A stretch of DNA of 64,000 bases from positions 4,712,594 through 4,776,593 of the forward strand of contig CP073749.1 of the NCBI GenBank assembly GCA_024398055.1. Direction: 5' to 3'. The stretch comes from a bacterium SCSIO 12741 (GTDB lineage Bacteria; Bacteroidota; Bacteroidia; Flavobacteriales_G; Salibacteraceae). The notes below the pieces were generated by a model that was not told the origin of the DNA, did not search any database, and saw only the letters and a list, made by a program, of their open reading frames with translations. Shown here one piece after another: positions 43,101 to 53,040 of this stretch (its first letter is position 1; every line of letters starts with the position of its first letter). The translations under genes were made by a program, and so were the position numbers.

Positions 43101-45189
43101 AATTGACAGCCGTACCCAGATCAAAATCCACCGAATCCTTGAACGTACCGGTCATAATGATGTCGTCATTATCGGCTAACGTAATATCTAAAACCTCAAT
43201 ATTCCCTTTGCTGCTACCGGTTCCTTCAAAAGTTCGTTTCCACAGAATCTTTCCTGCTTTATCCCTTTTTATTACATAACCTGATAAACTTTTAGCGCTT
43301 TGGCCTTTTAGAACATGGTCGTTTGAATTTCCGTTTCTCTCAAAATAAACTTTACTTCCTGCTTGAATTAGGTTGCCATCCGAGGTAGATTCAAGGCTTA
43401 CTTCCAATTTCTGAGCACTGCCCGGAACATTAAATTCGTTACGGCCTACATAGGCCAGCGAAGACTTTGGAATGCTTGATGGCTTAACCGATAAATTTGT
43501 GGTTACTGTGCTATCGCAACCTTTTGACGAGGTAAGTACAGAAGTGTTGGATTTAGCACTAACTGTTAAGCTGCTATCCGGAAAGGCGAAAACTTTTCCC
43601 TGACAAATACTCTGGGTGACCATCACATTCCGAGCAGAATCGCTTCGATAGGTCAATTCAATGATCAAAAGGCTATCACAGCCCTGTTTGGTTTGAAACC
43701 AAGAGGTATCTCTAATTGCGGTATCGCTGCTATCTCCATCAGCAAAGTAGTATACCGTTCCCTGACAAACTGAAACAGTGTCCACTTGATAGCGAGGGGT
43801 ATCTATATTAATATCTAAAATAACCAAGCTATCACACCCGAACTGATTGGTAAGTAAAGTAGTATCCAATCCCCCCTTTTTTGCTGTATCTCCGTTGGGT
43901 AAAAGATAGGGTTGACCATAACAAGCGGTAACGGAAAAGTAGTTTGTATCCGGCTTAATCACTCGCAAATCAGTGATCAATAAGGTATCGCATGAGGTCG
44001 AATTATGAATAATGGAAGTATCTACAACATCTGTGATGGACGTATCTCCATCTGGAAAAGTATAGGTGTTGCCCTCACAGATGTAGGCTAAGCGATGGGT
44101 ATAGGTAACGGTGTCCAATTTCAAATCGGTGATAATTAAACTATCGCAGCCAAATTGATTCGAAAGTGTGCTGGTGTCTACGGTGGCTATTGAAGATGTA
44201 TCTCCATCCGGAAAAGTGTAAACTCCCTGAGCGCATTTGGTAAAGGATAAATAGGTAGTATCCTGAGTACGAACTATAACATGATGGTTGGTAACCGTAT
44301 CCCGGCAAATCACCTGATTACTTGAACTCGTGTCCAAAAGAATGGTGTCCGAATAGAAGTACTTACTAAACAATTGAACACTATCTCCTGGACAGATATA
44401 GTGGTAAGCATTCTTTTGCAGTGCTGGTTTTCCGGGACTCGATTTTATCCAGGTGGCGGCATGCATATACGACGTTGAAAAGCTTCCATGGGGACCTTGT
44501 CCGGATACAACAGTGGAACTCGAAAAAATAGGACAACCTCTGCTATCAAAAAGAGCATATGCATAATGATCCGGGCAATTGATCGGAGTGGTTCCGCTTA
44601 AATGATTTATGGGGTTTACCGCAAACCAATTCATACCAGCCTGTTGGCCGTCAACCAAACTCTTTTTGTAATATGGAGGAACCCCTGGCCAGTCAGCCCC
44701 GATAGTCACGGGGTCACCACAGGCGCAAACATCGTATTCGAGGGTTTGATTTTGTTCTATTCTAAGAACTTCGGTATCAACCTTAATCGTCCCTAAAAAA
44801 AGATTCCAATTTGGTGGGGAACTACAGCCACCTAAAACTGGGCAAGCGTAAACATCCAAAAATGGATAATCCGGGTAAACATTAATACCAGCAACCATGT
44901 GCTTATGAGTCCAAACATTATAGGAGTTCGCCCAACTGTGATTGTAAGAATACGCCCCCATATTGGCCACATAAACGCCGCCATAAATATTCGGGTCCAA
45001 GGTGTCGGACAAGATAATTTCAACAGTTGCTCCTTGCCCAACGCAATTGGCTTTGGTAATCGTTCGGTAGGAAAGTATAGTAGGGAGGTTGTTTTGAGCT
45101 TGAATGGATTGACCCAATAGGAGGGCTCCCATCAGAAAGACCAAGCCCCCAAAGGGAGCAATCTTAAAAGGTAGGCTTATAAGTTTCAT
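40189..45189 (-). CDS. Giant T9SS type A protein with CDSL/FPDG two-cysteine repeats and an internal propeller-like block
   Basis: 1666 residues. A signal peptide (about 1-32) is followed by an N-terminal domain shared with three neighbours (about 35-250, NCVGQGATVEI ... DSRGCPIF). Five full repeats and one degenerate one follow (about 255-560). Each of about 50 residues has C-x-G-x-x-Y-x-F-P-D-G, then D-T-S, then G-C-D-S-L and a hydrophobic strand. An unrelated middle block (about 570-1075) has propeller-like units (GKILWKRTFEG, GNIYLAGRI, DGDLDP-type loops). Nine more repeats, a WIDC Ig-like module and a type A sorting domain (KIYPNPTQGRFVL) end the protein. It is probably a surface adhesin; no enzyme motif was seen. 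It has a clear promoter upstream. Confidence 0.85.
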   Translation of the reverse strand: MKLISLPFKIAPFGGLVFLMGALLLGQSIQAQNNLPTILSYRTITKANCVGQGATVEIILSDTLDPNIYGGVYVANMGAYSYNHSWANSYNVWTHKHMVAGINVYPDYPFLDVYACPVLGGCSSPPNWNLFLGTIKVDTEVLRIEQNQTLEYDVCACGDPVTIGADWPGVPPYYKKSLVDGQQAGMNWFAVNPINHLSGTTPINCPDHYAYALFDSRGCPIFSSSTVVSGQGPHGSFSTSYMHAATWIKSSPGKPALQKNAYHYICPGDSVQLFSKYFYSDTILLDTSSSNQVICRDTVTNHHVIVRTQDTTYLSFTKCAQGVYTFPDGDTSSIATVDTSTLSNQFGCDSLIITDLKLDTVTYTHRLAYICEGNTYTFPDGDTSITDVVDTSIIHNSTSCDTLLITDLRVIKPDTNYFSVTACYGQPYLLPNGDTAKKGGLDTTLLTNQFGCDSLVILDINIDTPRYQVDTVSVCQGTVYYFADGDSSDTAIRDTSWFQTKQGCDSLLIIELTYRSDSARNVMVTQSICQGKVFAFPDSSLTVSAKSNTSVLTSSKGCDSTVTTNLSVKPSSIPKSSLAYVGRNEFNVPGSAQKLEVSLESTSDGNLIQAGSKVYFERNGNSNDHVLKGQSAKSLSGYVIKRDKAGKILWKRTFEGTGSSKGNIEVLDITLADNDDIIMTGTFKDSVDFDLGTAVNWGYSLRTSSFLARYTKDGNLKWLVYEKNKLSGTTARVARIHCDTKGNIYLAGRILYAPVNLDFATSTALVNRVGTKSDLFISKYDPVGNFEWAKQLICSYDAGVEDFEIDTAGNPYLLGINSGTIDLDPSTNQYVLGPSSYYSFIARYDTAGNFIWGGKYDAQSMSMEVNASGEVFVAGIARDFSLDLDIGSGTHTLDASKSRRFVAKLNPNATPIIVRQFDGKSYFADHVEIKREKISNRLFLWARYVRGFEIDLDPGPGVDNTFDFSEGHVIMALDNKLNYQYASQIAFPGSTYLPYKQMLPTLSSVHLYMNIDGKNVDLDPGAGREVASNCPHSVLLHLSQTYSGDFNRVLHCGPGYYVFPDGDSSSVSTLDTSFFQSVNGCDSLVLTELTVEYKVNEVYETVCSSSGTYYFPDLDTATVSKVDTSILKSVNNCDSLIITNLTVIPNPPQTVLYDTICNGLFFIFPDGDTGWSTTTDTSHLNSNGFCDSLVVTHLYERPLTWMASLDTICSGNYFYFPDGDSSNVATVDTAAVTDSLGCSANWVTTLSILPAPRDTVVDSICQGAPYYFPDGSSSYRATTQTSTIKTIKGCDSIVVTQLSIIPPTPMVVFDTVCLGGSYQFADGRSITPTGPLSDTTTLLLGQACDSVIIVNLFVTHPPVIHKNDTLCHGKTYTFPNGSQSDTSKTDTSLVTNLQGCLDTLVTHFISLPPVYHYTRDSICRGTSYTFPSGKVSSVAVRDTLAQQNMGCVEYLIIDLSVYLADSTFLADTICYGDSYVFPDGTIGTNTASKKFILKSILGCDSVVQVELRRIVPDSSVKQTSSELEALGVGKYRWIDCATNLPIPGETGKTFKPQANGSYALVVDRFGCTDTSSCYTFTNVGIGEEAKPGGVKIYPNPTQGRFVLEVPEGIQSFDMVILDSQGKEVMRKDKVDEKTLSMDLSTFESGTYHIRVSWGGRIEHFQLVKEN

Positions 45190-45216
45190 GAATTCTGAAG
45201 CAAAGTTTCACACTTG

Positions 45217-45247
45217 CAAAATTACCCGGCCTAGTAGGTTGCTCAAA
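45217..45247 (-). promoter_or_regulatory. Bacteroidota-type promoter of the 40.2-45.2 kb gene
   Basis: Minus strand: TTTG at 45247-45244, a 19-base spacer, then TAATTTTG at 45224-45217. Both boxes and spacing match the consensus TTTG-N19-TAnnTTTG. The -7 box lies 27 bases upstream of the ATG. Confidence 0.7.
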
Positions 45248-45284
45248 ACCGAATTCAAAGCCAATCTGACCGAATTCAAAAATC

Positions 45285-47711
45285 CTAGTCTTGCTTAATG
45301 ACCCGGAAGCGAGATTGGCTTCCCCCCTGCTCTATTTGCAGAATGTACATTCCTGTGGATAATTGAGATAGGTCTAAGGTGTATTGCTGCTCCTGGATAG
45401 TCCTTTGGCTTTGGATGACCTTGCCACTCAAATCCAGCACTTGCACCTGATATGGTTCTGGACTCATGCTCCATTCCAAAAACAATTCTCCAGAAGTTGG
45501 ATTCGGGAACAACCGAATAGCATTGGAATTTAAGGTAAGATCTCTTGTACCGACCGTTTCAATCGAATAACATGCCGAGGTATCAGTGCAGCCAAAGCGG
45601 CTAACCACCACGGCATAGGAACCATTTTGAGTAAAGCCAAAGGCTCGCTGATTAGCGCCTGAAATTGCCTGGCCGGTTTCACAATTAATCCACTGATAGT
45701 GGCTTGCTGCCGGATCATGAGCCAATAGGCTATCGCTGAATCTCCAAACCGCCGTATCAATCTGATTGACGGTTAAATGCGTTATAACGGTACTATCACA
45801 TCCAAAGGCGGTTTGATAACGAACGGTGTCTTTTCCGGAAGTACTCGTTGTTGCTCCACCAGGATAAGTGTACGTTTCACCATGACAAATTGAATCATAC
45901 CGCTGAATTGTATGAGAAGGACTGACCAATAGAGAGATATGAATGATACTATCACAGCCCTTATGGGTCTGGTAATAAAAATTTCGGCTTCCGGCTACAG
46001 TGGTTACGCTTCCATCGGGAAAAGTATAGGACTCACCTTCACATATTCTGGCCAATTGATGCTTGTATGAAGTGGGATTTACCCAAAGGTGGGTTTCGAT
46101 AATGCTATCGCAGCCGCTGGAAGAATTCAGCTTGCTCATTTGGACCATGGATGTATCCGATTTTGTACCATCAGGAAAGGTATAGGTGTTTCCACCGCAA
46201 ATGGTATCGTAATCTACTCTGCGGTACTTGGGTGTCACTCCTAAAAAGGTGATAATGGTCATTACGCAACCCTGCTGATTGGTTACAATACTGGTATCTA
46301 CTGTGGCTATAGAGGATGTATCACCATCAGGAAAGGTGTGTACCTGGTCCTGGCAAGTCATCGCATTTACGAAAGTCGGCTGCCCTTGAACGGTAACTAT
46401 TAAATGTGTAATAACAAGGCTATCACAACCTCCGGCACTGGTGATCAAACTGGTATCTGTGGTGGCTATGGATGAAGAGTCGCCATCGGGAAAAACGTAA
46501 TTCTGTCCCTGGCAAATAACGGCATTCACGATCACGGGAGATGGAGGGGTTACCGTAAGTTGAGTGATGACCAAACTATCACAGCCTCCAATTCCGGTTA
46601 ATAGACTGGTATCCGTTGTTGAAATGCTGGAAGTATCTCCATCTGGGAATGTATAAACCAATCCTTGGCATTGAGATACCGAGACCTGGGTCGTTGCTAC
46701 AGGTAACCTTCGGAGGTCGGTAATGATTAAACTATCACACCCATGCTGTGATTGGAAGAGACTGGTATCTACCCGTGCTCCAGAGCTTGTATCTCCATCT
46801 GGAAAAGTGTAGAGAATGCCCGAACACAGGGTAATGATGGTATCCGATCTGAATCTTGGATAAACTTGAAGGTAGGTGGATTTTATGGTATCAATTCCTC
46901 CGGTTACCACCACGGTATCCTTGTAAATTCCAGTTGTTTTACGAAAGCCCCCTGCTGCATATAGACTATCGCCAGAGCAGAGTGTATCATAGAAGTTTAC
47001 GTAGGTCCAGGTAGAGTCACAAAGCATCTTAACATCGTTGCTATCAAGAGCCCGTTTATACACCCTAACTTCATCGATTTTTCCGTCGAAGAATTCACGG
47101 GTCAAGTAAGATCCAATAGATTGCTTGATGGTCCCGGGAGCAGCCAGTTTCCCTGTTTTGGTGCGAGTACCGATGAGCTTTCCATCCGAATAGAGGTACA
47201 TGTTTTTACCATCATAAACACCGGTAATACAATGCCAGTTTCCATCGGTATAATTGGAAGCGGTTATCGCCACATCGAGCTCCAGGTAAACGTTTCCTGA
47301 ATGAATTCCAAAGGACAATAAAGTCCCATTATGCTGGAACGCCAACAGGTAATTTGCAGGCCATGGACCTTGTCTTGTGATGTTGTAATAGGTTGATGAA
47401 GTAATATTATCTGGCTTAACCATAGCACTAATGGTGACCACATCGGTATCGCTCAAGTCCCATCCATTCGTTTGAATCTGATCATTGATCCCATCAAAAT
47501 CGTAAGCGCTATTGGCGTTGTTGTGTCGGTCTGTGGTTAATGAAACTCCCCCCATGGTTGTCCCATTTTTATTACCGATGGCATCATTGGCATTTCCCGA
47601 GAAGGGATAATAATGAATAAGATCCGTATTGATACTTTGGGAGAATACGAAGGAGGAAAGGGTGGTCAGAAAGACAATTGCAACAAGCGTCCTAAGATGG
47701 TTAAGGCTCAT
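45285..47711 (-). CDS. LamG-domain T9SS type A protein with CDSL/FPDG repeats
   Basis: 808 residues. A signal peptide (about 1-25) is followed by a concanavalin/LamG-like domain (about 28-235, DLIHYYPFSGNANDAIGNKN ... IDEVRVYKRALDSNDV), which may bind glycans. One variant unit (DTLCSGDSLYAAGGFRKTTG) and seven regular two-cysteine repeats follow (about 285-645). The Ig-like WINC module and type A sorting domain (RLFPNPTSGELFLEW, LSTGMYILQI) end the protein. It differs from its four paralogues by having a LamG domain in place of their shared N-terminal domain, as if cassettes were swapped. A -7 box lies upstream at 47735. Confidence 0.86.
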   Translation of the reverse strand: MSLNHLRTLVAIVFLTTLSSFVFSQSINTDLIHYYPFSGNANDAIGNKNGTTMGGVSLTTDRHNNANSAYDFDGINDQIQTNGWDLSDTDVVTISAMVKPDNITSSTYYNITRQGPWPANYLLAFQHNGTLLSFGIHSGNVYLELDVAITASNYTDGNWHCITGVYDGKNMYLYSDGKLIGTRTKTGKLAAPGTIKQSIGSYLTREFFDGKIDEVRVYKRALDSNDVKMLCDSTWTYVNFYDTLCSGDSLYAAGGFRKTTGIYKDTVVVTGGIDTIKSTYLQVYPRFRSDTIITLCSGILYTFPDGDTSSGARVDTSLFQSQHGCDSLIITDLRRLPVATTQVSVSQCQGLVYTFPDGDTSSISTTDTSLLTGIGGCDSLVITQLTVTPPSPVIVNAVICQGQNYVFPDGDSSSIATTDTSLITSAGGCDSLVITHLIVTVQGQPTFVNAMTCQDQVHTFPDGDTSSIATVDTSIVTNQQGCVMTIITFLGVTPKYRRVDYDTICGGNTYTFPDGTKSDTSMVQMSKLNSSSGCDSIIETHLWVNPTSYKHQLARICEGESYTFPDGSVTTVAGSRNFYYQTHKGCDSIIHISLLVSPSHTIQRYDSICHGETYTYPGGATTSTSGKDTVRYQTAFGCDSTVITHLTVNQIDTAVWRFSDSLLAHDPAASHYQWINCETGQAISGANQRAFGFTQNGSYAVVVSRFGCTDTSACYSIETVGTRDLTLNSNAIRLFPNPTSGELFLEWSMSPEPYQVQVLDLSGKVIQSQRTIQEQQYTLDLSQLSTGMYILQIEQGGSQSRFRVIKQD

Positions 47712-47734
47712 AGCTCTGAAAATTAGGGATTAGG

Positions 47735-47742
47735 CGAAATTA
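47735..47742 (-). promoter_or_regulatory. -7 element (TAATTTCG, minus strand)
   Basis: TAnnTTnG match 24 bases upstream of the ATG at 47711. The same octamer is found before 24172 and 55802. Confidence 0.45.
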
Positions 47743-47924
47743 GCTTCGCTATTCGGCAAGGACAAATAATCTTTGCAAAACACATGATCTAATTTGTAAA
47801 AGGCTCAGTTGCTCCTTTTTGATCTCAAAAAATCCAGCCTCAAACCGGTTCGTTGGAGTGCTTTCCATGGGAACTCGGCTTAGGCTGGTCTGGAGGGTTG
47901 GTCGGGACCTCCATTCTTCGATTG

Positions 47925-47978
47925 GAAAAAAAAAGTGCTACCCGAAACGACGAGCTGGTTGGTGTCGATCGGGAGCAC
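47925..47978 (-). terminator. Long-stem terminator, minus strand
   Basis: GTGCT/AGCAC and CCCGA/TCGGG arms with one bulge, then an inner CGAC/GTCG pair (47935-47978). Read on the minus strand it is followed by a run of A-complement T at 47934-47926. It ends transcription from the genes at 50539-48258, about 280 bases past their stop. Confidence 0.6.
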
Positions 47979-48257
47979 CTGGTTTAGCTACAAGCCCTTA
48001 GCGAATAAGGGGTCAATAACTCGTGTTGGTGATTGATGCTCAGTGGTTTTCATCTTTGATAGATCCAAGATACAACAGGAATGGGCAGCCCCATTTTAAC
48101 CGTAAATTCAGGAGGGCTTTTTACAAATTTCGATCGACGAAAAACAGGATTTCATGACGAGTGGGAGGCAACCCTTTTTAGGACCAATTTTAGGGTTTAC
48201 AATCAACCGAAATAACGGCGGATAAACGATGAATCTGATAGGTGAAGGGGAACTGAA

Positions 48258-50539
48258 TTAGTCTTCCTTAACGAGTCGGAAATTTTGAATGGATCCTGCT
48301 TGTTCCACCCGAATCAGATAGGTGCCATTCGGCCGGTTGCTTATATCCAAAGAGAATTGATGTGAGAATACATGGGTACGGGTTAAAACCTCCTTCCCGG
48401 AAAGGTCGGTAATAGTAACCCAAAATCCGCCTTGTCCATTAACGTTTTCCAGCAGGAAGGCCCACTGGTGGGATTGGGGTAAATGCGAATACGCTCAGTA
48501 TCCGATAAGGACGACTCCTCTCCTACTCCAACCGTATTCACAGTATAACAGGCTGAAGTATCCATGCAGCCACTTCTCTCCAAAATGAGTGCATAACTGC
48601 CGTTAGCTTTCGGCTCAAAGCTCCGTGAAGTTTCTCCGGTAACGGGTTGGTCGGTTTTACAATCTATCCAGGTATATTGAGTCGCGTTCATCTCCTTTGA
48701 CTCTAAAACACTGTTTGACAGCGCTATTTGAGTATCAAGGTAAATGACCATTAGGTGGTGTTCTTCCAGGCTATCACAGCCGTGCATGGTCAATGTGTAT
48801 TTGGATAGCGTTCGCGGAACACTGGTCGTATCCCCATTAGGAAAGGTGAACAATTCACCCTCACAGATCGTATCAAAATATTGATCATGATAAGAAGGAT
48901 TTACCCATAAGGAAGTTTTAAAAATGCTATCACAACCAACCACATTCTGGTAGGAAAGCGTGTACACACCTGTTGTATCCACCAGACTGCCATCAGGAAG
49001 TGTATGGGTTTGTCCCTGGCATATCGTATCGGCATGAGCCTGATAAAAGGAGGGTTTAACAACCAAGTGGGTTTCTATCAAACTGTCACAACCCTTGGAG
49101 GAGACTAACCGGCTCAGGTACTTTTGATTCCTAAAACCTTTCTGTCCATCGGGAAATAGGATCGTATCACCTTGACAAATGGTATCGAAGCTTGCCAAGG
49201 ACCAAACCGGATGCCTCGTGAGTTTGGTAATAATCATTTGATCGCAATAACCAATCGTTTGATGCCTGGCTGTATCAAGCCTGGATACGGTAGAGGTATC
49301 GCCATCCAAGAAGGTGTAAACCTGCCCTTCGCAGATAGATGCGTTTTGCTGAACGAATTTCGCTGGAAGGGCCTTTACGCTTACTATTAAGATCGAATCG
49401 CACCCCTTTTGGGTGGACAAGAAGGTAGTATCGAGAATGCTTTTGGATATTCTTGTAAAGGAACCGTCTGGAAAATAATAATGCTTCCCTTCACACAAAG
49501 AATCTGTGGTGGTAAAGATATAACTGGGAGCCACAGTCAAATTGGTTACAATTAAGCTATCGCAACCCAAGGTTTGAACGACTGAAGAATCCGTTTTAGA
49601 AACGGTGGCTGTATCTCCATCGCGAAAAGTATAAACTGTAGTATCGCAGTGAAGGACATTTTGCCAAAGCTCATTTCTGGTGTTGTGTAAAAAAGTCCTT
49701 TTAATAGTATCTCTGCACGAAGGCGAAACGGCCTGAACTGTATCGTAATAGTAGCCATCATTTTTCCGGTAAACCCCATAGATAAGTGAACTATCTCCCA
49801 GGCAAATCGTATCGCGAACAAAGGACTTGGGATGGTAATCGGCTCCAGTTACGGTGGTCAAAGACCATTTGTTTTCAGCATGGTAATCAAAAAACGGTTG
49901 CCCCCGGTAGTGACTTCCTGAAAAAAACGGACACCCCCGACTATCGTATACAGCAGAGTTTAATGTACCTGGACAAGAAAGTCTTGTAGCACCAATTAGG
50001 TTTGAGCTAAGGTTACTGTAATTCCAAGCACTCACTCCAGATCGTGGTGATGCAATGTAATACGGCGACACTCCGGGCCAATCATTGGAAATAGGCTCCA
50101 AGGTATCGTTGCAGGAGCAAACGGTAATACCAGACAAGGAACTTGGTCTTAGGACTTCAGTATCTATTTTTCCGGTCCCGATGGAGGCATAAATGCCAAG
50201 CGAAAAATCGAAGTACACATAAACGGTAATGAGGTCGTTTAAGGGCCAAATATCAACATTGGTAAATCGGTAGGTATTGTTTCCCATCGATGTAGGATAA
50301 AGATAGCGAGTCTGGTTGCCAGTATTGCCCATGTTTTCAATAGCGACGTATGGCATTCCTCCTGTTGGTGCGGTGGTTAGCTCTACATCAACGGTGGCAC
50401 CCTTTCCCACACAATTGGCTTTCACTACTGTAGTTACGCTTTTAACAGAGGGGTTGGTTTGAGCTTGAGCCACTAACCCGAAAAAGAATCCACCGAAAAG
50501 TGCAATATAGAATGGGATTAGCTCAATTCGAAATTTCAT
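48258..50539 (-). CDS. T9SS type A protein with CDSL/FPDG repeats; sorting domain frameshifted
   Basis: A signal peptide (about 1-27) is followed by the shared N-terminal domain (about 30-230, KANCVGKGATVDV ... DSRGCPFFSG), one variant and six regular two-cysteine repeats (about 240-600), an Ig-like WIDC module and the start of the sorting domain RIYPNPTSG. The frame then shifts and would end at 48383. One extra G or C at the GGGCC of 48457-48461 restores FLLENVNGQGGFW ... NGTYLIRVEQAG, and the natural stop at 48258. The gene starts 12 bases after the 50552 stop, so the two form an operon. As sequenced, export by the T9SS would fail. Confidence 0.75.
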
Positions 50540-50551
50540 GATTATATCAAT

Positions 50552-52900
50552 CTACCTTTTGATCAGTTTAAACTCCTCGGTAGATTGTTCTCCAACAACC
50601 TTGATCAGGTAAGTACCGGCATCTAATAAAGTCAAATCGATGGGTACGATAGGTTGTTCACTCTCCGTTCGATTTAAAACCTCTCTCCCCTGGCTATCCA
50701 TTACCCGAATATTCCAGGTACCGGTTCTTGATCCCAAATCCACCACAAAATCTCCGGAAGTTGGGTTAGGGTAAATACGAATATCCTTGCCTGAAGATGG
50801 ATTCTGGGAAAACTCGTTTAATCCAACTGCCTCGAAGACGTAACAAGCCGAAGTATCCACGCACCCGTTCTCCCCAATGACCAGGGCGTAGGAGCCATTT
50901 TGAGTCACGGTAAATTCCGATGTGTTTTGTCCGGTAATTACCTGGCCGGTTTGACAATCAATCCAGGAATAGGATTGGGCCGATTTGTTGGAAGCAATGA
51001 GTACCCCATTGTTCTTAGAAACCGCAGTATCCACACTTTTCAAGGCCAAGTGAGTCCGTACCAAACTATCGCAACCGTATTGGGATTGTAACTTACTCAC
51101 CTGGAAAGTGCTCGAATTGCCAGTGGATCCATCAGGGAAAGTATAAGTCTGGCCCTGACAGACCGTGTCGTAAACCCGAACCGAATAATCGTCATGCGTA
51201 ATTAGTGTGGTCTCAATCAAGCTATCGCATCCCTTGCTATCCGTTAAAGTACTGGTATAGACGGTATCAAAAGCAAAGGTGAATCCGTCGTGAAAAGTAA
51301 ATGGTGTTTTAATGCAGGTGTAGGCCGTGTCCTTTCTTTTGGATAGTGGGTGAACCAGCAAGGAATCAAAAATCAGGTGATCGCAAAACCCGGGTTGTGT
51401 GATCAAATTGGTATCGACCATGGACCTACTGGAGGTATCACCATCTCTAAAAGTAAACAACTGTCCTTCGCAAATGGAATGATACTGATACTGTCCGGTT
51501 GGAGGAATAATGGTCAATTCAGTGTATACGATGGAATCGCAACCCGATAGGGTGCTCAAAACACTTGTATCCTTCATAGCTACGGCTGATCTTCTTCCAT
51601 CCGGAAAAGTAAATACCTTTCCCTGGCAGATTGAATCTTTGCGGCTGGACTGAAAAGCCGGACTCACCTGTAATGTGGTCACAACCAAACTATCGCACCC
51701 AAAAACATTGTTTAACCGACTGGTATGTACAACGCTCACATCTGAGGAGTCTCCATCAGGAAAAGTGAACCATTTACCAGCACAAATGCTGGCTGAGCTC
51801 TGCGTTCCAGATAGTGGATTTACCGCCAAATGCGTAACAATATTACTATCGCATCCAAAAGAGGAAATCAAATAACTGGTGTCAATGCCGGCCGTTTGAG
51901 TCGAATTTCCATCAGGAAATTGGTACCAATCTCCTTGACAAATCGAGTCGTTCACCGTTACCCAATGATGTGGCATCACATTTAAATCCACCACCAAAAT
52001 ATCATTACAAATCCCTGTCGATAAGGCACTCGTGTCCATTTTCGAAACCGTTGCCGTATCTCCATCCAAAAAGGTGTAGGTAGTTCCCTGGCAATGATAA
52101 ATTGTGGTATCAAAAACCGACCTGGGAGTAATGGTAACCAAATGCGTAACAAGGGTATCGCAGGCGGAGGCATGTACCACAGAATCATAATAAGTACCTG
52201 CTGCTGTGACGGCTTGATTTCCAACCCATAAGGTATCACCTGCACAGATTGAGTTATTCACCGATTTACGCTTGATATTGTCGGCAATTATTAAATCTCC
52301 AATACCCGTAGGAACACTTGTAAGCAAACCCTGGTAAATAGGACATCCTCTGGCATCAGTCAAGGTACATTCAAAATCGCCGGGAGGTAAACTAATTGGT
52401 AAAGTACCGGATCCGCTTGGACCAGGTACCCATTTGGGCCAATAAGAAATGGTTATTGGCAGACTGGCTCCAGGAACGATGTAGTTTATACCGGTCGTAA
52501 AATCGCAGGAAGAATAATTTCCCCCACTTGATACCCACAGTTGATTAGAGTTTAAAATGTAGGCGTAGCCTATGGTAATTTGGACCACATTATCGTCGGC
52601 CTGCACATTTACATTATTCACATTGGAATTTGCGGAGACACCGTTGATACCTTTGAAGGTATATACATTCCCCACCCTAGACATAGAAGAGTAAAGCCAA
52701 TTGATGGTTAAGGAATATCCTGAAGGAAGAGCCCCTGACAGGGTTACCTGTAGCTCAGCACCATTGCCGTGACAATCGGGAAGCTTGGTGGTACTGTAAC
52801 CCGTTACTGATGGAAACTGGGCAAACAGGGCTGTAGCGGCCAGGCACAACAACACGGTTGTGAAGAAGATTCTGAAATTTTGGGCGGTTATCGGCAGCAT
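50552..52900 (-). CDS. T9SS type A protein with CDSL/FPDG repeats
   Basis: 782 residues. A signal peptide (about 1-28) is followed by the shared N-terminal domain in a divergent form (about 30-220), one variant unit and seven regular repeats (about 250-610), an Ig-like WIDC module and an intact type A sorting domain (RIYPNPTSGDFVVDLGSR, LDAGTYLIKV). The last four repeats and Ig-like module match those of the next upstream paralogue (53041-55802) very closely, for example PPTGQYQYH.IC and LQSQYGCDSLV, which suggests recent duplication or gene conversion. It shares an operon with the gene at 48258-50539. Confidence 0.86.
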   Translation of the reverse strand: MLPITAQNFRIFFTTVLLCLAATALFAQFPSVTGYSTTKLPDCHGNGAELQVTLSGALPSGYSLTINWLYSSMSRVGNVYTFKGINGVSANSNVNNVNVQADDNVVQITIGYAYILNSNQLWVSSGGNYSSCDFTTGINYIVPGASLPITISYWPKWVPGPSGSGTLPISLPPGDFECTLTDARGCPIYQGLLTSVPTGIGDLIIADNIKRKSVNNSICAGDTLWVGNQAVTAAGTYYDSVVHASACDTLVTHLVTITPRSVFDTTIYHCQGTTYTFLDGDTATVSKMDTSALSTGICNDILVVDLNVMPHHWVTVNDSICQGDWYQFPDGNSTQTAGIDTSYLISSFGCDSNIVTHLAVNPLSGTQSSASICAGKWFTFPDGDSSDVSVVHTSRLNNVFGCDSLVVTTLQVSPAFQSSRKDSICQGKVFTFPDGRRSAVAMKDTSVLSTLSGCDSIVYTELTIIPPTGQYQYHSICEGQLFTFRDGDTSSRSMVDTNLITQPGFCDHLIFDSLLVHPLSKRKDTAYTCIKTPFTFHDGFTFAFDTVYTSTLTDSKGCDSLIETTLITHDDYSVRVYDTVCQGQTYTFPDGSTGNSSTFQVSKLQSQYGCDSLVRTHLALKSVDTAVSKNNGVLIASNKSAQSYSWIDCQTGQVITGQNTSEFTVTQNGSYALVIGENGCVDTSACYVFEAVGLNEFSQNPSSGKDIRIYPNPTSGDFVVDLGSRTGTWNIRVMDSQGREVLNRTESEQPIVPIDLTLLDAGTYLIKVVGEQSTEEFKLIKR

Positions 52901-53040
52901 AGTAAAGGTCTTATTAAACTAATTACTAAGATAAATAAATCTTAAATGACTAATAACCAAAGTCCTATACTAATTGACCAAGACCCATTTTATCAGACCA
53001 AACGTCCCATTATGATTTATGGAATTGGGTATGGATTCGG

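Larger units (their letters stand above)
47712..48257. other. Gene-free stretch between two repeat-protein genes
   Basis: No credible protein gene was found; a 60-residue plus-strand frame looks random and basic. The right part is the 3' side of the upstream gene, ending in a long-stem terminator at 47925-47978. The left end holds the promoter for the 47711 gene. Confidence 0.5.

Noticed and set aside
47819-48001. 60-residue plus-strand frame between two repeat-protein genes
   Set aside because: Basic, low-complexity product with no family features. It overlaps the minus-strand terminator hairpin, so it is likely a chance frame.
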